Shown here: in pieces, positions 1 through 8,479 of the stretch
Layout: every line of letters starts with the position of its first letter
How positions within the stretch are numbered: position 1 is the stretch's first letter
DNA from: Nostoc sp. UHCC 0870
GTDB taxonomy: Bacteria > Cyanobacteriota > Cyanobacteriia > Cyanobacteriales > Nostocaceae
NCBI RefSeq assembly: GCF_022063185.1
Contig: NZ_CP091913.1
Coordinates: 2,853,501 to 2,917,500 of the forward strand
Direction of reading: 5' to 3'
Length of the DNA: 64,000 nucleotides
The notes under the pieces: generated by a model
What the model saw: the letters and a program-made list of their open reading frames with translations, nothing else
What the model was told of the DNA's origin: nothing
Databases searched by the model: none
Position numbers and translations under genes: made by a program

Positions 1-1068
1 GAGAATCAAAAGGTGTTCTCTATGAGATAGTTGTGGTCCAAGAGTTAAACCCTCTATATTGTCTAGTGCTACATCAAGAGTTCTTAAATCTAACAGCAGT
101 TTTTTCTGCACTGGGGTAATTTTTTTAGTATCAACTGCCAATAAACTATCTATATTATGAATGTTATCTGCTGCTGTTAAAGAGAACTGAAATAAGAAAA
201 CAGTAAATCCTAAGCCAGTAAAAGAACGTTCTATACTGAGAAAGTGACCTTGATTATCTAAAGCCAGTAAATCAGGTAATCCACTGGCAAATTTACCTGT
301 GGGATTAAAAAACGATGTTACTGGTTCGGTTTGGTAAAGGAACTCTTTTGCTAGTTGATTATTATTGAGATTATATTGCAAAATGCGGCAAGGACTACCA
401 ATATTAGGTTCAGCTATTACCCCATCTTGAATGAGAGCATTTTCTGTAGCCGTAAACAAAGTTTGGTTATCAGGTGTAATGGTAAGGCTTTCAAAGGCTA
501 AATTATTACGTATGCCTTGTTTCCCATTTTTGTTAGGTAAAAATTTTAGTGGTATGGGTAGTGTTTGAATGACTTGACCAGAAGCTAAGTTAAACTCTTT
601 AATAAAAGGTGCAATCAATCTATTAACATCACCTTCAGAAGAAATGAAGACTGTTTCTTCTTTGGTGACAGCAATACCTTCTGTATCAGTTGCATTAGGG
701 GGGAAGGGTTGATTGTCATTGTTTAATAGTGTGGTGACACCAACTGGAATAACGCCGCCATCTTGCAAATAACCTTGATCTAAATCTATTTTAAAAGTAT
801 AAAAGCGGGCTGGGGCTTTTTGTCCCCGGTCATCGGAAATTGCATAATAAAGGTCTGTTTTATTATCATAGGTAATTCCAGATAAGCCTCCAATTTCAGT
901 TTTTTGGAAGGATAATCTTTTTGGTAAAGTAGCTTCTCCGATAAATTCTATACTGCTAATTTCAACAGCACCTGTTTCTAAGTTAATCACAAAGAAGCTG
1001 ATAATTAAAATTGCGATCGCTAGATAGATAATTTTCGGTAAACGCCTGATTTTCTGCAAAAATACCAT
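1..1068 (-). CDS. Phytase-like esterase family protein (3' end outside window)
   Basis: This gene is open from an ATG at 1068 to the window edge (356 codons, no stop), so only its N-terminal part is seen. It begins with a basic stretch and one hydrophobic segment (about residues 12-28), which fits a signal anchor or uncleaved signal peptide. The body has the features of the 'esterase-like activity of phytase' family: GGLSGITYD near residue 62, YYAISDDRG soon after, TDTEGIAV, FESLTITPD, and LDNQGHFLSIERSF further on, typical of a beta-propeller exported enzyme. The last visible residues lead into the usual final blade. The substrate cannot be told from sequence. The gene is followed upstream by a palindromic repeat and then the next gene on the same strand. 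Family assignment is fairly sure, function is not. Confidence 0.8.
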   Translation of the reverse strand, partial: MVFLQKIRRLPKIIYLAIAILIISFFVINLETGAVEISSIEFIGEATLPKRLSFQKTEIGGLSGITYDNKTDLYYAISDDRGQKAPARFYTFKIDLDQGYLQDGGVIPVGVTTLLNNDNQPFPPNATDTEGIAVTKEETVFISSEGDVNRLIAPFIKEFNLASGQVIQTLPIPLKFLPNKNGKQGIRNNLAFESLTITPDNQTLFTATENALIQDGVIAEPNIGSPCRILQYNLNNNQLAKEFLYQTEPVTSFFNPTGKFASGLPDLLALDNQGHFLSIERSFTGLGFTVFLFQFSLTAADNIHNIDSLLAVDTKKITPVQKKLLLDLRTLDVALDNIEGLTLGPQLSHREHLLIL

Positions 1069-1103
1069 AAATGGAAGGTTAATTGGGTTGGTAGTAAGTC
1101 TTT

Positions 1104-1229
1104 ACCCGCATTTCTCACAAACAGTAGGGGCGGGTTTACAGATATGCTCGAATCATGCACGAATATTTCGCTTAACCCGCCCCTACGAACTCTGGACTGA
1201 GGTTGGAATAATTGGTGAGAAATCCGGGT
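1104..1229. repeat. Nested palindromic intergenic element
   Basis: Two inverted repeats are nested. The outer arms are ACCCGCATTTCTCAC (1104-1118) and GTGAGAAATCCGGGT (1215-1229), 14 of 15 bases complementary. The inner arms are GTAGGGGCGGGTT (1124-1136) and AACCCGCCCCTAC (1174-1186), perfectly complementary. The element carries no gene and resembles a small non-autonomous (MITE-like) element or structured repeat. A further palindrome, AGGACTAAAGTCCT (1247-1260), follows and recurs at 14707-14752. Confidence 0.65.
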
Positions 1230-1277
1230 TTAGTGCTTATTTTAGAAGGACTAAAGTCCTGACTACAAACTTGTTGA

Positions 1278-3287
1278 TTAACTCACGGTAATTACTACAC
1301 CCTCGCTTTCATTGGCTAATCTATCTACTGCACACACAGCATAAGTTCCTGGCTGCACAGTGGCGAAGGTTGTACCGGCAGACAATACTCTTTGCAATGT
1401 CCAAGTTTCCCCACTTTGACGATAGAGTGTCCATGAACGTACAGGCTGATTATCTCCAGGTTGCCAATTGAGTCTGCGGTTATTGACTTGTAGTTCTTTG
1501 GGTGGCGGTGGTGCAGATTGACTTTGCCAAGACATTGTAGGTACGATGGCAGGTGTGGCATAAAGTGAGCCTTTAAATTTATCAGCGATACTTTGACGAT
1601 TTTCAGTAATGGAACTCATACTGAAAAATATGTTACCTAGTGATAAATCTTTGACTAAATTGCGGCTGATTTTCACTTGCTTTTCTATCTCTTCATCTTT
1701 CCAAGCTTTGCCGTCTAATTGTGAAATGTTGTTACCTGTGTAAATGTGTCGTTTTTGGGGATTAATTTCTGTCCACCATTTGAGTAATGCGGGGTAACTT
1801 TGTTTGGGTTGGTCAGTCCGCCAATATAGTTGCGGGGCGATATAATCAATCCAGCCCTGTTCTACCCATTTTTTAGCATCAGCATACAATACATTGTAAG
1901 CATCTAAGCCAGTGATTCCTGGTGGTTGTCCAGGGCGGTAAATACCAAAGGGGCTGATACCAAATCTTACATGAGATTTTGTAGCTTTAATTCCCTGATA
2001 TAGACGTAGAACCATTTGATTGACATTTTCTCGTCGCCAGTCTTCTACACTGAGTTTACCCCCGGCTGATTTATACGCGGCGTAGGTTTTATTATCGGGG
2101 AAAGATTGACCTTGGATGGGATAAGGATAAAAATAATCATCGAGGTGAATAGCATCGATGTTATAGCGGCGGACAACATCGATGATTACATTGTAAGCTC
2201 TATCTTGAACGAGTTTTGAGCCTGGGTCCATCCATAACTGATTACCCCATTGATATACTACCTCTGGATTGGTTAAAGCTATATGGGGACGAACGTTAGC
2301 AGCACCTTTAATGCTTGTTTTGGCGCGGTAGGGATTGAACCAGGCGTGAACTTCGATGTTGCGTTTGTGGGCTTCGGCGATCGCAAACTCCAATGGATCA
2401 TAAAATGGTTCTGGGGCTTGGCCTTGAGTTCCAGTTATCCAAGCACTCCAAGGTTCAATGCTAGAAGCATACAACGCATCACCTTCTGGACGTACTTGTA
2501 AAATGAGAGCATTAAAGTTCAGTTGTTGTAGTTGCTTGAGAATCTCGACTAGTTCCGCTTGCTGTTGTGCTACAGGTAGTCCAGCTTTGGAAGGCCAGTC
2601 ACTATTCCAAACTGTTGTTAGCCATGCACCCCGAAATTCCCGTTGATGACTAACTTTGACAGTGCTGGCGGAAGGGGTGGGGGGAACTACAAGATATGCA
2701 GAGTTAATCTTTGGGGCATTACCGAGATAAACTAAGGCTTGATAGACTATGGCAGCCACATCAGCACGAGTAGCCGCAACGGTGTAATTAAGTAATTTGA
2801 TATTAGGAAAGCTAGAGACTAAACCTGCACTAGTAGCGATCGCAATTTGATTTTTACCATAACTAGGAATAGTCGCCGCATCTTGGTAAATTTGCGGTAA
2901 TTTGTCTAATAAATCCAGTTTAATCTTAGTGGCAATTTCCAAGCCATTCACCAAAGCGACTAAGACATCACCACGCGCAATTCTGTTATTGAGTCCGAAA
3001 GTTTTATTAGGGTAGCCAGTTAAAAATCCTGTTTCGTAAGCTTTTTTAACTGCACCAGCCGCCCAATGATTAGCCGGAACATCACTAAAGAAGATATATG
3101 GACGCTTTGCAGCAACGTTAAACATAGCTGCAACTATAGCTGCAAACTCAGCACGGGTGACTGAGTTATCGGGGCGAAAAGTACCGTTAGGATAGCCATT
3201 CAAAATGCGTCTTTCCGCCAAGGCTTCAATAAATGGACGCGCCCAATGGTTTTGGACATCCGAGAAGCGTGCAGTAGTAGATACCAT
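1278..3287 (-). CDS. SLH-domain family 10-like glycosyl hydrolase
   Basis: The protein has 669 residues. Three S-layer homology repeats fill about residues 6-190 (FSDVQNHWARPFIEALAERR, then NHWAAGAVKKAYETGFLTGYP, then a third more diverged copy). A GHL10/DUF187-type TIM-barrel domain follows at about residues 218-540, with FRGAWLTTVWNSDWP, FNALILQVRPEGDALY, VHAWFNPYRA, IDAIHLDDYFYPYP and IDYIAPQLYWR, the last motifs carrying likely catalytic acids. The end (about 580-669) looks like a fibronectin-III-type beta domain. SLH domains normally tie proteins to the cell envelope and the hydrolase would act on envelope or extracellular polysaccharide. No signal peptide is visible at this start, and an in-frame TAG lies 15 bp upstream of the ATG, so a longer form is excluded. 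The substrate is unknown. Confidence 0.85.
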   Translation of the reverse strand: MVSTTARFSDVQNHWARPFIEALAERRILNGYPNGTFRPDNSVTRAEFAAIVAAMFNVAAKRPYIFFSDVPANHWAAGAVKKAYETGFLTGYPNKTFGLNNRIARGDVLVALVNGLEIATKIKLDLLDKLPQIYQDAATIPSYGKNQIAIATSAGLVSSFPNIKLLNYTVAATRADVAAIVYQALVYLGNAPKINSAYLVVPPTPSASTVKVSHQREFRGAWLTTVWNSDWPSKAGLPVAQQQAELVEILKQLQQLNFNALILQVRPEGDALYASSIEPWSAWITGTQGQAPEPFYDPLEFAIAEAHKRNIEVHAWFNPYRAKTSIKGAANVRPHIALTNPEVVYQWGNQLWMDPGSKLVQDRAYNVIIDVVRRYNIDAIHLDDYFYPYPIQGQSFPDNKTYAAYKSAGGKLSVEDWRRENVNQMVLRLYQGIKATKSHVRFGISPFGIYRPGQPPGITGLDAYNVLYADAKKWVEQGWIDYIAPQLYWRTDQPKQSYPALLKWWTEINPQKRHIYTGNNISQLDGKAWKDEEIEKQVKISRNLVKDLSLGNIFFSMSSITENRQSIADKFKGSLYATPAIVPTMSWQSQSAPPPPKELQVNNRRLNWQPGDNQPVRSWTLYRQSGETWTLQRVLSAGTTFATVQPGTYAVCAVDRLANESEGVVITVS

Positions 3288-3958
3288 TGTTGATTGCCGC
3301 TAACTTGCTTGATTTTAGAGATTCTTTGCTAATTTAACAACCAAGCTGCGATCGCTACCTTAATCGCGTATAAATTTTCACATTTAGCAATATTCCCCAA
3401 ACAAAACAAGTTAAATATTATACACCTCCTGAAAAAATAGTATTTCAGCCTTGGTTGGGACAGCATAATGTTTACGCTATATTTATGATTCCCCAAGAAT
3501 CATGAATAATTTATATGCACAATCCTTAACATTAAGGAATATATTCAAAAGATTAAAAAAACCTAAACTTAAGGCTTTTGTCTGCAAATCTTAACTACTG
3601 ATTATTTTTGCCTAAAATCACCATATCAATATATAAATATTGCCTTAATGTAAGAAATTTTAAAGAGGGAGTTACAATAGGAATAAGATGCCAATGGTTT
3701 CTCCACAAACCATGACTGATGTGCTGTAGTGGTATGGAAATGGCGGCATATCGACAGAGGGAATATCTCGTAAAAGTTGCCTAAAAAGAGTTAAATGCTC
3801 TTGCTTATTAAACTTTGGAATCTCAACGTTGAACAAAATTTGAGTGTCTTTGTGTCAAGCAACTGCATATATTTTTTTGCCTTGCTGATTTATCAGTATA
3901 GGTAACCTATGGTCAATTACCCCTTCATCTTTGCGAGATTTAACATCCAGAGGAATCA
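3288..3958. other. Gene-free stretch upstream of the LabA-like gene
   Basis: This 671-bp AT-rich interval has no ORF with a plausible start and ribosome binding site. It presumably holds the promoters for the genes on either side, which point outward. I see no clear repeat or hairpin in it. Confidence 0.4.
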
Positions 3959-4669
3959 ATGACTAACACGAGTTTTACCAAAGCAAGCAATACATATAAA
4001 CCCCTGTCCGAAGAGCCTCATTTATCAGGGAAAGTTCAAATAAAAAATGGTAATAAAAATGAAATTTCCAGACCAAGAGAACCTAGAAATGATTTAGCTG
4101 TAACTAGTGACTCAAATCGTGGTCGAGTAGCTATTTTTATTGATGGAATAAACCTCTTTAATGCTGCTTTGCAACTTGGTATTGAAATCGATTATCTCAA
4201 ATTACTCTGTCATTTAACCGCAGGTTCACGTTTATTGCGGGCATTTTTCTACACAGGAATTGATATTTCAAGACCAAACAATAACCGTCCCCGGAGTAAC
4301 GACAAACAACAGGGTTTCTTATTTTGGATGCGTCGTAATGGTTATCGTGTAGTGACAAAAGAAGTCCAAGTCACAGATAACTCCAAAAGACCCAATTTGA
4401 ATGTAGAAATAGCCGTAGATATGATTACCTTAGCTCCCTACTATGATACTGCGGTTTTAGTGAGTGGAGATGGCGATTTAGCATACGCTGTTAATGCTGT
4501 CAGTAGTACAGGCGTGCGGGTAGAAGTCGTCAGTTTGAGAACGATGACAAACGACTGTTTAATAGATGTTGCTGATTATTTCATTGACCTCGATAGCATT
4601 AAACAACATATTCAAAAAGATGCTCACATGGGGTATAGCTATCGAACACTGTCTAATTCCAATCTCTAG
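3959..4669 (+). CDS. LabA-like NYN domain protein (DUF88 family)
   Basis: The 236-residue protein has a polar N-terminal tail of about 55 residues followed by an NYN (PIN-like nuclease fold) domain. The visible motifs are VAIFIDGINLFNAA with the first acidic residue, FLFWMRRNGYRVVTKEV, NVEIAVDMI, and LVSGDGDLAYAV with the distal acidic cluster, so the metal-binding aspartates expected for an NYN RNase are present. In Synechococcus, LabA-type proteins act in circadian output; that role is family knowledge and not shown here. The start is supported by AGAGGA 6-7 bp before the ATG. It is a single gene with 190 bp before the two-component pair downstream. An RNA substrate is inference. Confidence 0.85.
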   Translation: MTNTSFTKASNTYKPLSEEPHLSGKVQIKNGNKNEISRPREPRNDLAVTSDSNRGRVAIFIDGINLFNAALQLGIEIDYLKLLCHLTAGSRLLRAFFYTGIDISRPNNNRPRSNDKQQGFLFWMRRNGYRVVTKEVQVTDNSKRPNLNVEIAVDMITLAPYYDTAVLVSGDGDLAYAVNAVSSTGVRVEVVSLRTMTNDCLIDVADYFIDLDSIKQHIQKDAHMGYSYRTLSNSNL

Positions 4670-4859
4670 AAAAAGAACACATTGTCAATTTTGAGAATAA
4701 ATTACGACCTACATCATGCTCACAAGCTATGGTGTAGGTTTTCTGTGAAATCAAGCGCAGCCCAACCCAACAAAGCAACACAAATTTTGGGTTTCCTCGC
4801 CCCTACAACTGAAGTACAATAACAATCCAGAAACTCTGCGTGGTCAAATCCTAATCAAG

Positions 4860-5570
4860 ATGGACATTTTAATTGTTGAGGATGAATCAGAAATTGCTCA
4901 GTTAATCCAACATTTCTTAGAAAAAGAAGGATTTACTTGTCGCATTAGCCGCGATGGAATCAATGCTTTACGAATGTTTCAAGAGCAACCACCAGATTTA
5001 ATTATCCTAGACTTAATGATTCCCGGATTAGATGGGTTGGAAGTTTGCGCGAGAATTCGTCAAAAACCCGGTGTAAAAGACCCTTATATTCTCATGCTGA
5101 CGGCTAAGGGCGAAGAAATAGACCGGGTAATTGGTTTATCTACAGGTGCGGATGACTACATGGTAAAACCCTTTAGCCCTAGAGAATTGGTAGCTAGAGT
5201 CAGGGCGTTGTTGCGGCGTAGCCTGCGTCAAGGTGGACAAACTCAGGTTAACCGTACCCAACACTTTATAGTAGATGTAGACCAACGCACTGCCACCCGC
5301 CAGATCAATTCCCAACCACCAGAAATTTTAGATTTGACTACTCTAGAATTTAACTTGTTAAGCAACTTTGTCAGTAATCCGGGTCGAGTTTGGAATCGTA
5401 CCCAGCTAATTGACAAACTGTGGGGAAATAATTTCTTTGGTGATGAGCGTGTGGTTGATACTCATGTAGCAAGATTACGTAAAAAAATTGAGACTGACCC
5501 TGCTAATCCCACTTTTATTAAAACTGTAGTTGGGGTTGGTTACAAGTTTGAAGACTCTCCCCCGGTTTAA
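4860..5570 (+). CDS. OmpR/PhoB-type response regulator
   Basis: The 236-residue protein has an N-terminal receiver domain (residues 1-118) with the acidic pair E7/D8, the phosphoacceptor Asp51 in LIILDLMIPG, and the conserved Lys in YMVKPFSP. A linker leads to a C-terminal winged-helix DNA-binding domain (about 130-232) with DLTTLEFNLLSNFVSNPGRV and the recognition-helix segment DERVVDTHVARLRKKIE. It should bind DNA after phosphorylation by the histidine kinase encoded 136 bp downstream. I cannot name the regulon. The family is clear; the pair resembles cyanobacterial BaeR/ManR/RppA-like systems, but assigning any of those names would be a guess. Confidence 0.92.
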   Translation: MDILIVEDESEIAQLIQHFLEKEGFTCRISRDGINALRMFQEQPPDLIILDLMIPGLDGLEVCARIRQKPGVKDPYILMLTAKGEEIDRVIGLSTGADDYMVKPFSPRELVARVRALLRRSLRQGGQTQVNRTQHFIVDVDQRTATRQINSQPPEILDLTTLEFNLLSNFVSNPGRVWNRTQLIDKLWGNNFFGDERVVDTHVARLRKKIETDPANPTFIKTVVGVGYKFEDSPPV

Positions 5571-5573
5571 AAA

Positions 5574-5703
5574 GTGCTGAGTAATGAGTAATGAGTAGTG
5601 AGTAATGAGTAATGAATAATGAATAATGAGTACAAGCTTGATAAGGTGTAAATGCAGGTAGACTCACTCAGCACTCAGCACTCAGCACTCATAACTCAGC
5701 ACT
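5574..5703. repeat. Short tandem heptanucleotide-type repeats
   Basis: The gap between the response regulator and kinase genes holds runs of degenerate heptamers (TGAGTAA/TGAATAA at about 5575-5632 and CACTCAG at about 5662-5703, the second close to the reverse complement of the first family member TGAGTGC). This is typical of Nostoc STRR sequences. They lie inside what is presumably a transcribed operon spacer. Confidence 0.7.
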
Positions 5704-5706
5704 GCC

Positions 5707-6798
5707 ATGAAATCCTTACCTTTAGCATCGCGCTTGTTTGTTTCCCACTTGGTAGTGATGATAGTGGGGTTAATTAGCCTTGTGATCATTAGTAAGGTTT
5801 CTTCCCCTCGTTTTTTCATTTTGCATTTAGAAACATTAGAAAGTAGGGGATTCAATATCGTTCATAGTCGGACGGAATTAGTGCAGGGATTTGAAATTGC
5901 TTGGTGGCGTAGCACTCTTTGGTCGGTGTTTGTGGGTACTAGTGCGGCGGGAGGGTTGAGTTACTGGGTTTCTCAACGGATTATGCAGCGATTAACTGAG
6001 ATGGAACAAATCACTCAACAGTTTGCAGGCGGTCATTTAGAAGCACGATTACCTTTATCTGACATTCCTGAACTGAATCGACTGGGTACTAGTTTTAACC
6101 GCATGGCGGATAGTTTAGAGGGAGTGGAAATACGACGACGAGAACTAATTGGTGATATGACTCATGAACTGCGAACACCGTTAACTGTGGTACGTGGTTA
6201 TTTGGAGGAACTGGCGGATGGGGCGATGGAAGCATCCCCGGAAGTTTATCGCCGCTTGGTTAGAGAAACTAGACGTTTAGAACGTTTGGTGAATGATTTA
6301 CAAGAACTTTCTAAAGCAGAAGCTGGTTATTTACCGATTAATATTCAACCTGTGGATTTATATCCTTTGCTAGATTCATTGGTAGAGCGATTCACGGATC
6401 AATTGATGGAAGATGGCCCGGTGCTGCGTTCAGAATTGCCCGCACAATTACCACTAGTGTTAGCAGATATCGATCGCACTGAACAGATTTTAGTTAATTT
6501 GTTGGGTAATGCGGTGCATTATACTACTACAGGCTCAATTACTCTCCGTGCTTGGATTGAAGCAGGTAAACTATGGATTGCAGTCATTGATACAGGTATT
6601 GGCATTGCTCCAGAGGATTTACCTCATGTGTTTGAGCGTTTTTGGCGAGCTGATCAATCGCGCGATCGCCATTCTGGAGGAACGGGGATTGGTTTAACTA
6701 TTACCAAGCGTTTGGTTGAGTTACAAGGTGGTCAAATTCAAGTCAAAAGTGAACTAGGAAAAGGCACTACTTTTCGCTTTTGTTTGCCCCTAGCATAG
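5707..6798 (+). CDS. HAMP-domain sensor histidine kinase
   Basis: The 363-residue protein has two transmembrane segments (about residues 8-28 and 70-88) around a very short periplasmic loop of about 40 residues. A HAMP domain follows at about 90-145. The HisKA domain holds the phospho-acceptor His153 in GDMTHELRTPL, and the HATPase domain has the N box (LVNLLGNAVHYT), G1 box (DTGIGIAPEDLPHVFERFWR) and G2 box (GGTGIGLTITKRLV). It is the likely partner of the response regulator just upstream. The tiny sensor loop suggests membrane or protein-partner sensing instead of ligand binding in the periplasm, which is inference. Confidence 0.92.
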   Translation: MKSLPLASRLFVSHLVVMIVGLISLVIISKVSSPRFFILHLETLESRGFNIVHSRTELVQGFEIAWWRSTLWSVFVGTSAAGGLSYWVSQRIMQRLTEMEQITQQFAGGHLEARLPLSDIPELNRLGTSFNRMADSLEGVEIRRRELIGDMTHELRTPLTVVRGYLEELADGAMEASPEVYRRLVRETRRLERLVNDLQELSKAEAGYLPINIQPVDLYPLLDSLVERFTDQLMEDGPVLRSELPAQLPLVLADIDRTEQILVNLLGNAVHYTTTGSITLRAWIEAGKLWIAVIDTGIGIAPEDLPHVFERFWRADQSRDRHSGGTGIGLTITKRLVELQGGQIQVKSELGKGTTFRFCLPLA

Positions 6799-6902
6799 AT
6801 ACAAACAATTGTCACAGCCTGATTGTATCTACGTCATACTCAACTGTTAGGTTAAAGAGATACAAATACTTTTACTCAAGACTAGAGGATCATCTGGCTT
6901 CT

Positions 6903-7004
6903 ATGTCTACCTTAATTTTCGCTACTTTGTTGGTTAGTTTAATCACTGCGTCTGGTTATGCTGCGATCGCCTACCTGTTTCCTCAGAATAATTCTCACGA
7001 CTAA
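6903..7004 (+). CDS. Possible 33-residue single-span membrane peptide
   Basis: A short ORF begins at ATG 6903 and ends at TAA 7002-7004. It encodes one hydrophobic helix (about residues 3-27) followed by a polar tail ending in NNSHD. GAGG lies about 13 bp upstream, somewhat far for a ribosome binding site. The size and layout resemble the small single-helix subunits of photosynthetic or NDH-1 complexes, but it does not match any that I can recall with certainty (PsaM, PetL, PetM, PetN, PsbX). It lies 104 bp after the kinase gene and 83 bp before the next gene. A longer reading from 6780 overlaps the kinase gene and looks unlikely. Confidence 0.4.
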   Translation: MSTLIFATLLVSLITASGYAAIAYLFPQNNSHD

Positions 7005-7087
7005 ATTATTCATGGGTGGGTGGTTAGCCCAAAACCAAACTTTATACTGAAGGAAGGGCGAATAAATTTCAATAGGAGAGGAGAGCA

Positions 7088-8389
7088 ATGACTCCCAATC
7101 CCACTGTTATGCAAGCTGTGGAAAAACTGGGCTACCGCGTCACCGTTGGAGATGTGGCAACTCAGGCTGGATTGAACTTAGCAGAAGCTAACCAAGGATT
7201 ACTAGCTCTAGCTACCGACGCTGGAGGACATTTACAGGTAGCAGACACTGGAGATGTTGTTTACTTATTTCCTCGGAATTTTCGAGATATTTTACGGAAT
7301 AAATACTTTAAACTGAAATTGCAGGAATGGTGGCAGAAGCTATGGGGCGTTCTGTTTTACCTGATTCGGATTTCCTTCGGGATTTTTCTAGTTGCTTCTA
7401 TTGCTTTAATTACTATCACCATCATTGTGATTATTACTGCACTCAACTCTAGTAGTGACGATGACAACCGCAGCAGCAATTCTAGTGGCGGTTGGGGATT
7501 TTTTTATATTCCTGATTTGTTTTGGTACTTTAACCCCAATCATCGAAATTATCCCGAACAACGGCGGCGTGATAGGCAAGAAGACAGCCAAATGAATTTC
7601 TTCGAGGCTGTATTTTCCTTTTTGTTTGGTGATGGAAATCCTAACGCACGTCTAGAAGAACGCCGTTGGCAAGAAATAGCCGCAGTGATTCGGAGTAACC
7701 AGGGTGCAATAGCAGCAGAACAAATCGCTCCTTATCTTGATGATTTGGGTGCAGGATATCAGCAGGAGTACGAAGATTATATGTTGCCCGTGCTGTTGAG
7801 ATTCAACGGACAACCTAAAGTCAGTTCTGAAGGGCAAATTGTGTATTATTTCCCAGAATTGCAGGTAAGAGCCAGCAATAAAAAGCAAGAATCTGTGTCA
7901 ACTTACCTAGAGGAATCACCTTGGCGATTTAGTGCAGCTGGTTCTGGGCAAATTATGCTCAGTGCTGGTTTAGGTGTAGCCAATCTTGTCGGTGCTTTGG
8001 TACTGGGAAGTTTATTAAGAGATGGTATAGTTGCGGCTCAGTTAGGTGGACTAGTAGCTTTTGTCCAAGGCATTTACTGGCTGCTATTGGCTTATGGCGT
8101 AGGTTTTTTAGGTGTACCTTTGATCCGTTATTTTTGGATCAAGTGGCGTAACGACAAAATTTTAACTCGTAACCGCGATCGCATTTCTAGAGCCAGACTA
8201 TTAGCCAATCCCAATCCAGATTTACAACAAAAGATTGATTACGCTCGTCAGTTCGGCACGGAAACAGTCATTACTAATGAAAATTTGGTGTACAGCACTG
8301 AAACTGATTTACTAGATCAAGAAGTAGAACGTTCTGCACAAATTGACGCAGAATGGCAAAGGCGATTAGAGCGAGGGAGTGGGGAGTAG
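7088..8389 (+). CDS. Conserved cyanobacterial membrane protein, function unknown
   Basis: The 433-residue protein starts after an excellent ribosome binding site (AGGAGAGGAGAGCA before the ATG). Residues 1-75 look like a small winged-helix-like module (VEKLGYRVTVGDVATQAGL, ending in VVYLFPRNFR). A similar module seems to recur around residues 195-265 (RRWQEIAAVIRSNQGAIAAE, ending IVYYFPEL). Hydrophobic segments lie at about residues 86-118, 290-312 and 325-350, with a Ser/Asn/Asp-rich and Arg-rich linker between the first and second modules. I recall related plant plastid proteins annotated without firm evidence as iron-sulfur cluster proteins; nothing here (no Cys cluster) supports that. The role is unknown. 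Confidence 0.75.
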   Translation: MTPNPTVMQAVEKLGYRVTVGDVATQAGLNLAEANQGLLALATDAGGHLQVADTGDVVYLFPRNFRDILRNKYFKLKLQEWWQKLWGVLFYLIRISFGIFLVASIALITITIIVIITALNSSSDDDNRSSNSSGGWGFFYIPDLFWYFNPNHRNYPEQRRRDRQEDSQMNFFEAVFSFLFGDGNPNARLEERRWQEIAAVIRSNQGAIAAEQIAPYLDDLGAGYQQEYEDYMLPVLLRFNGQPKVSSEGQIVYYFPELQVRASNKKQESVSTYLEESPWRFSAAGSGQIMLSAGLGVANLVGALVLGSLLRDGIVAAQLGGLVAFVQGIYWLLLAYGVGFLGVPLIRYFWIKWRNDKILTRNRDRISRARLLANPNPDLQQKIDYARQFGTETVITNENLVYSTETDLLDQEVERSAQIDAEWQRRLERGSGE

Positions 8390-8446
8390 GCAGGGGGCAG
8401 GGGGCAGGGAGCAGGGAGCAGGGAGCAGGGAGCAGGGAGCAGGGAG
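8390..8446. repeat. GCAGGGG/GCAGGGA heptamer tandem repeat
   Basis: About eight heptamers of GCAGGGG or GCAGGGA start directly after the stop codon of the upstream gene and run into the 3' end region of the convergent SpoIID gene. The same unit recurs at 51480-51516, so it is a dispersed repeat. Confidence 0.8.
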
Positions 8447-8479
8447 ATTTTATCCCAGTCCCCAGTCCCCAGTCCCTGA

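Noticed and set aside
1088..1291. 67-codon plus-strand ORF
   Set aside because: It lies across the nested palindromic element and the 3' end of the neighbouring gene and shows no coding features.
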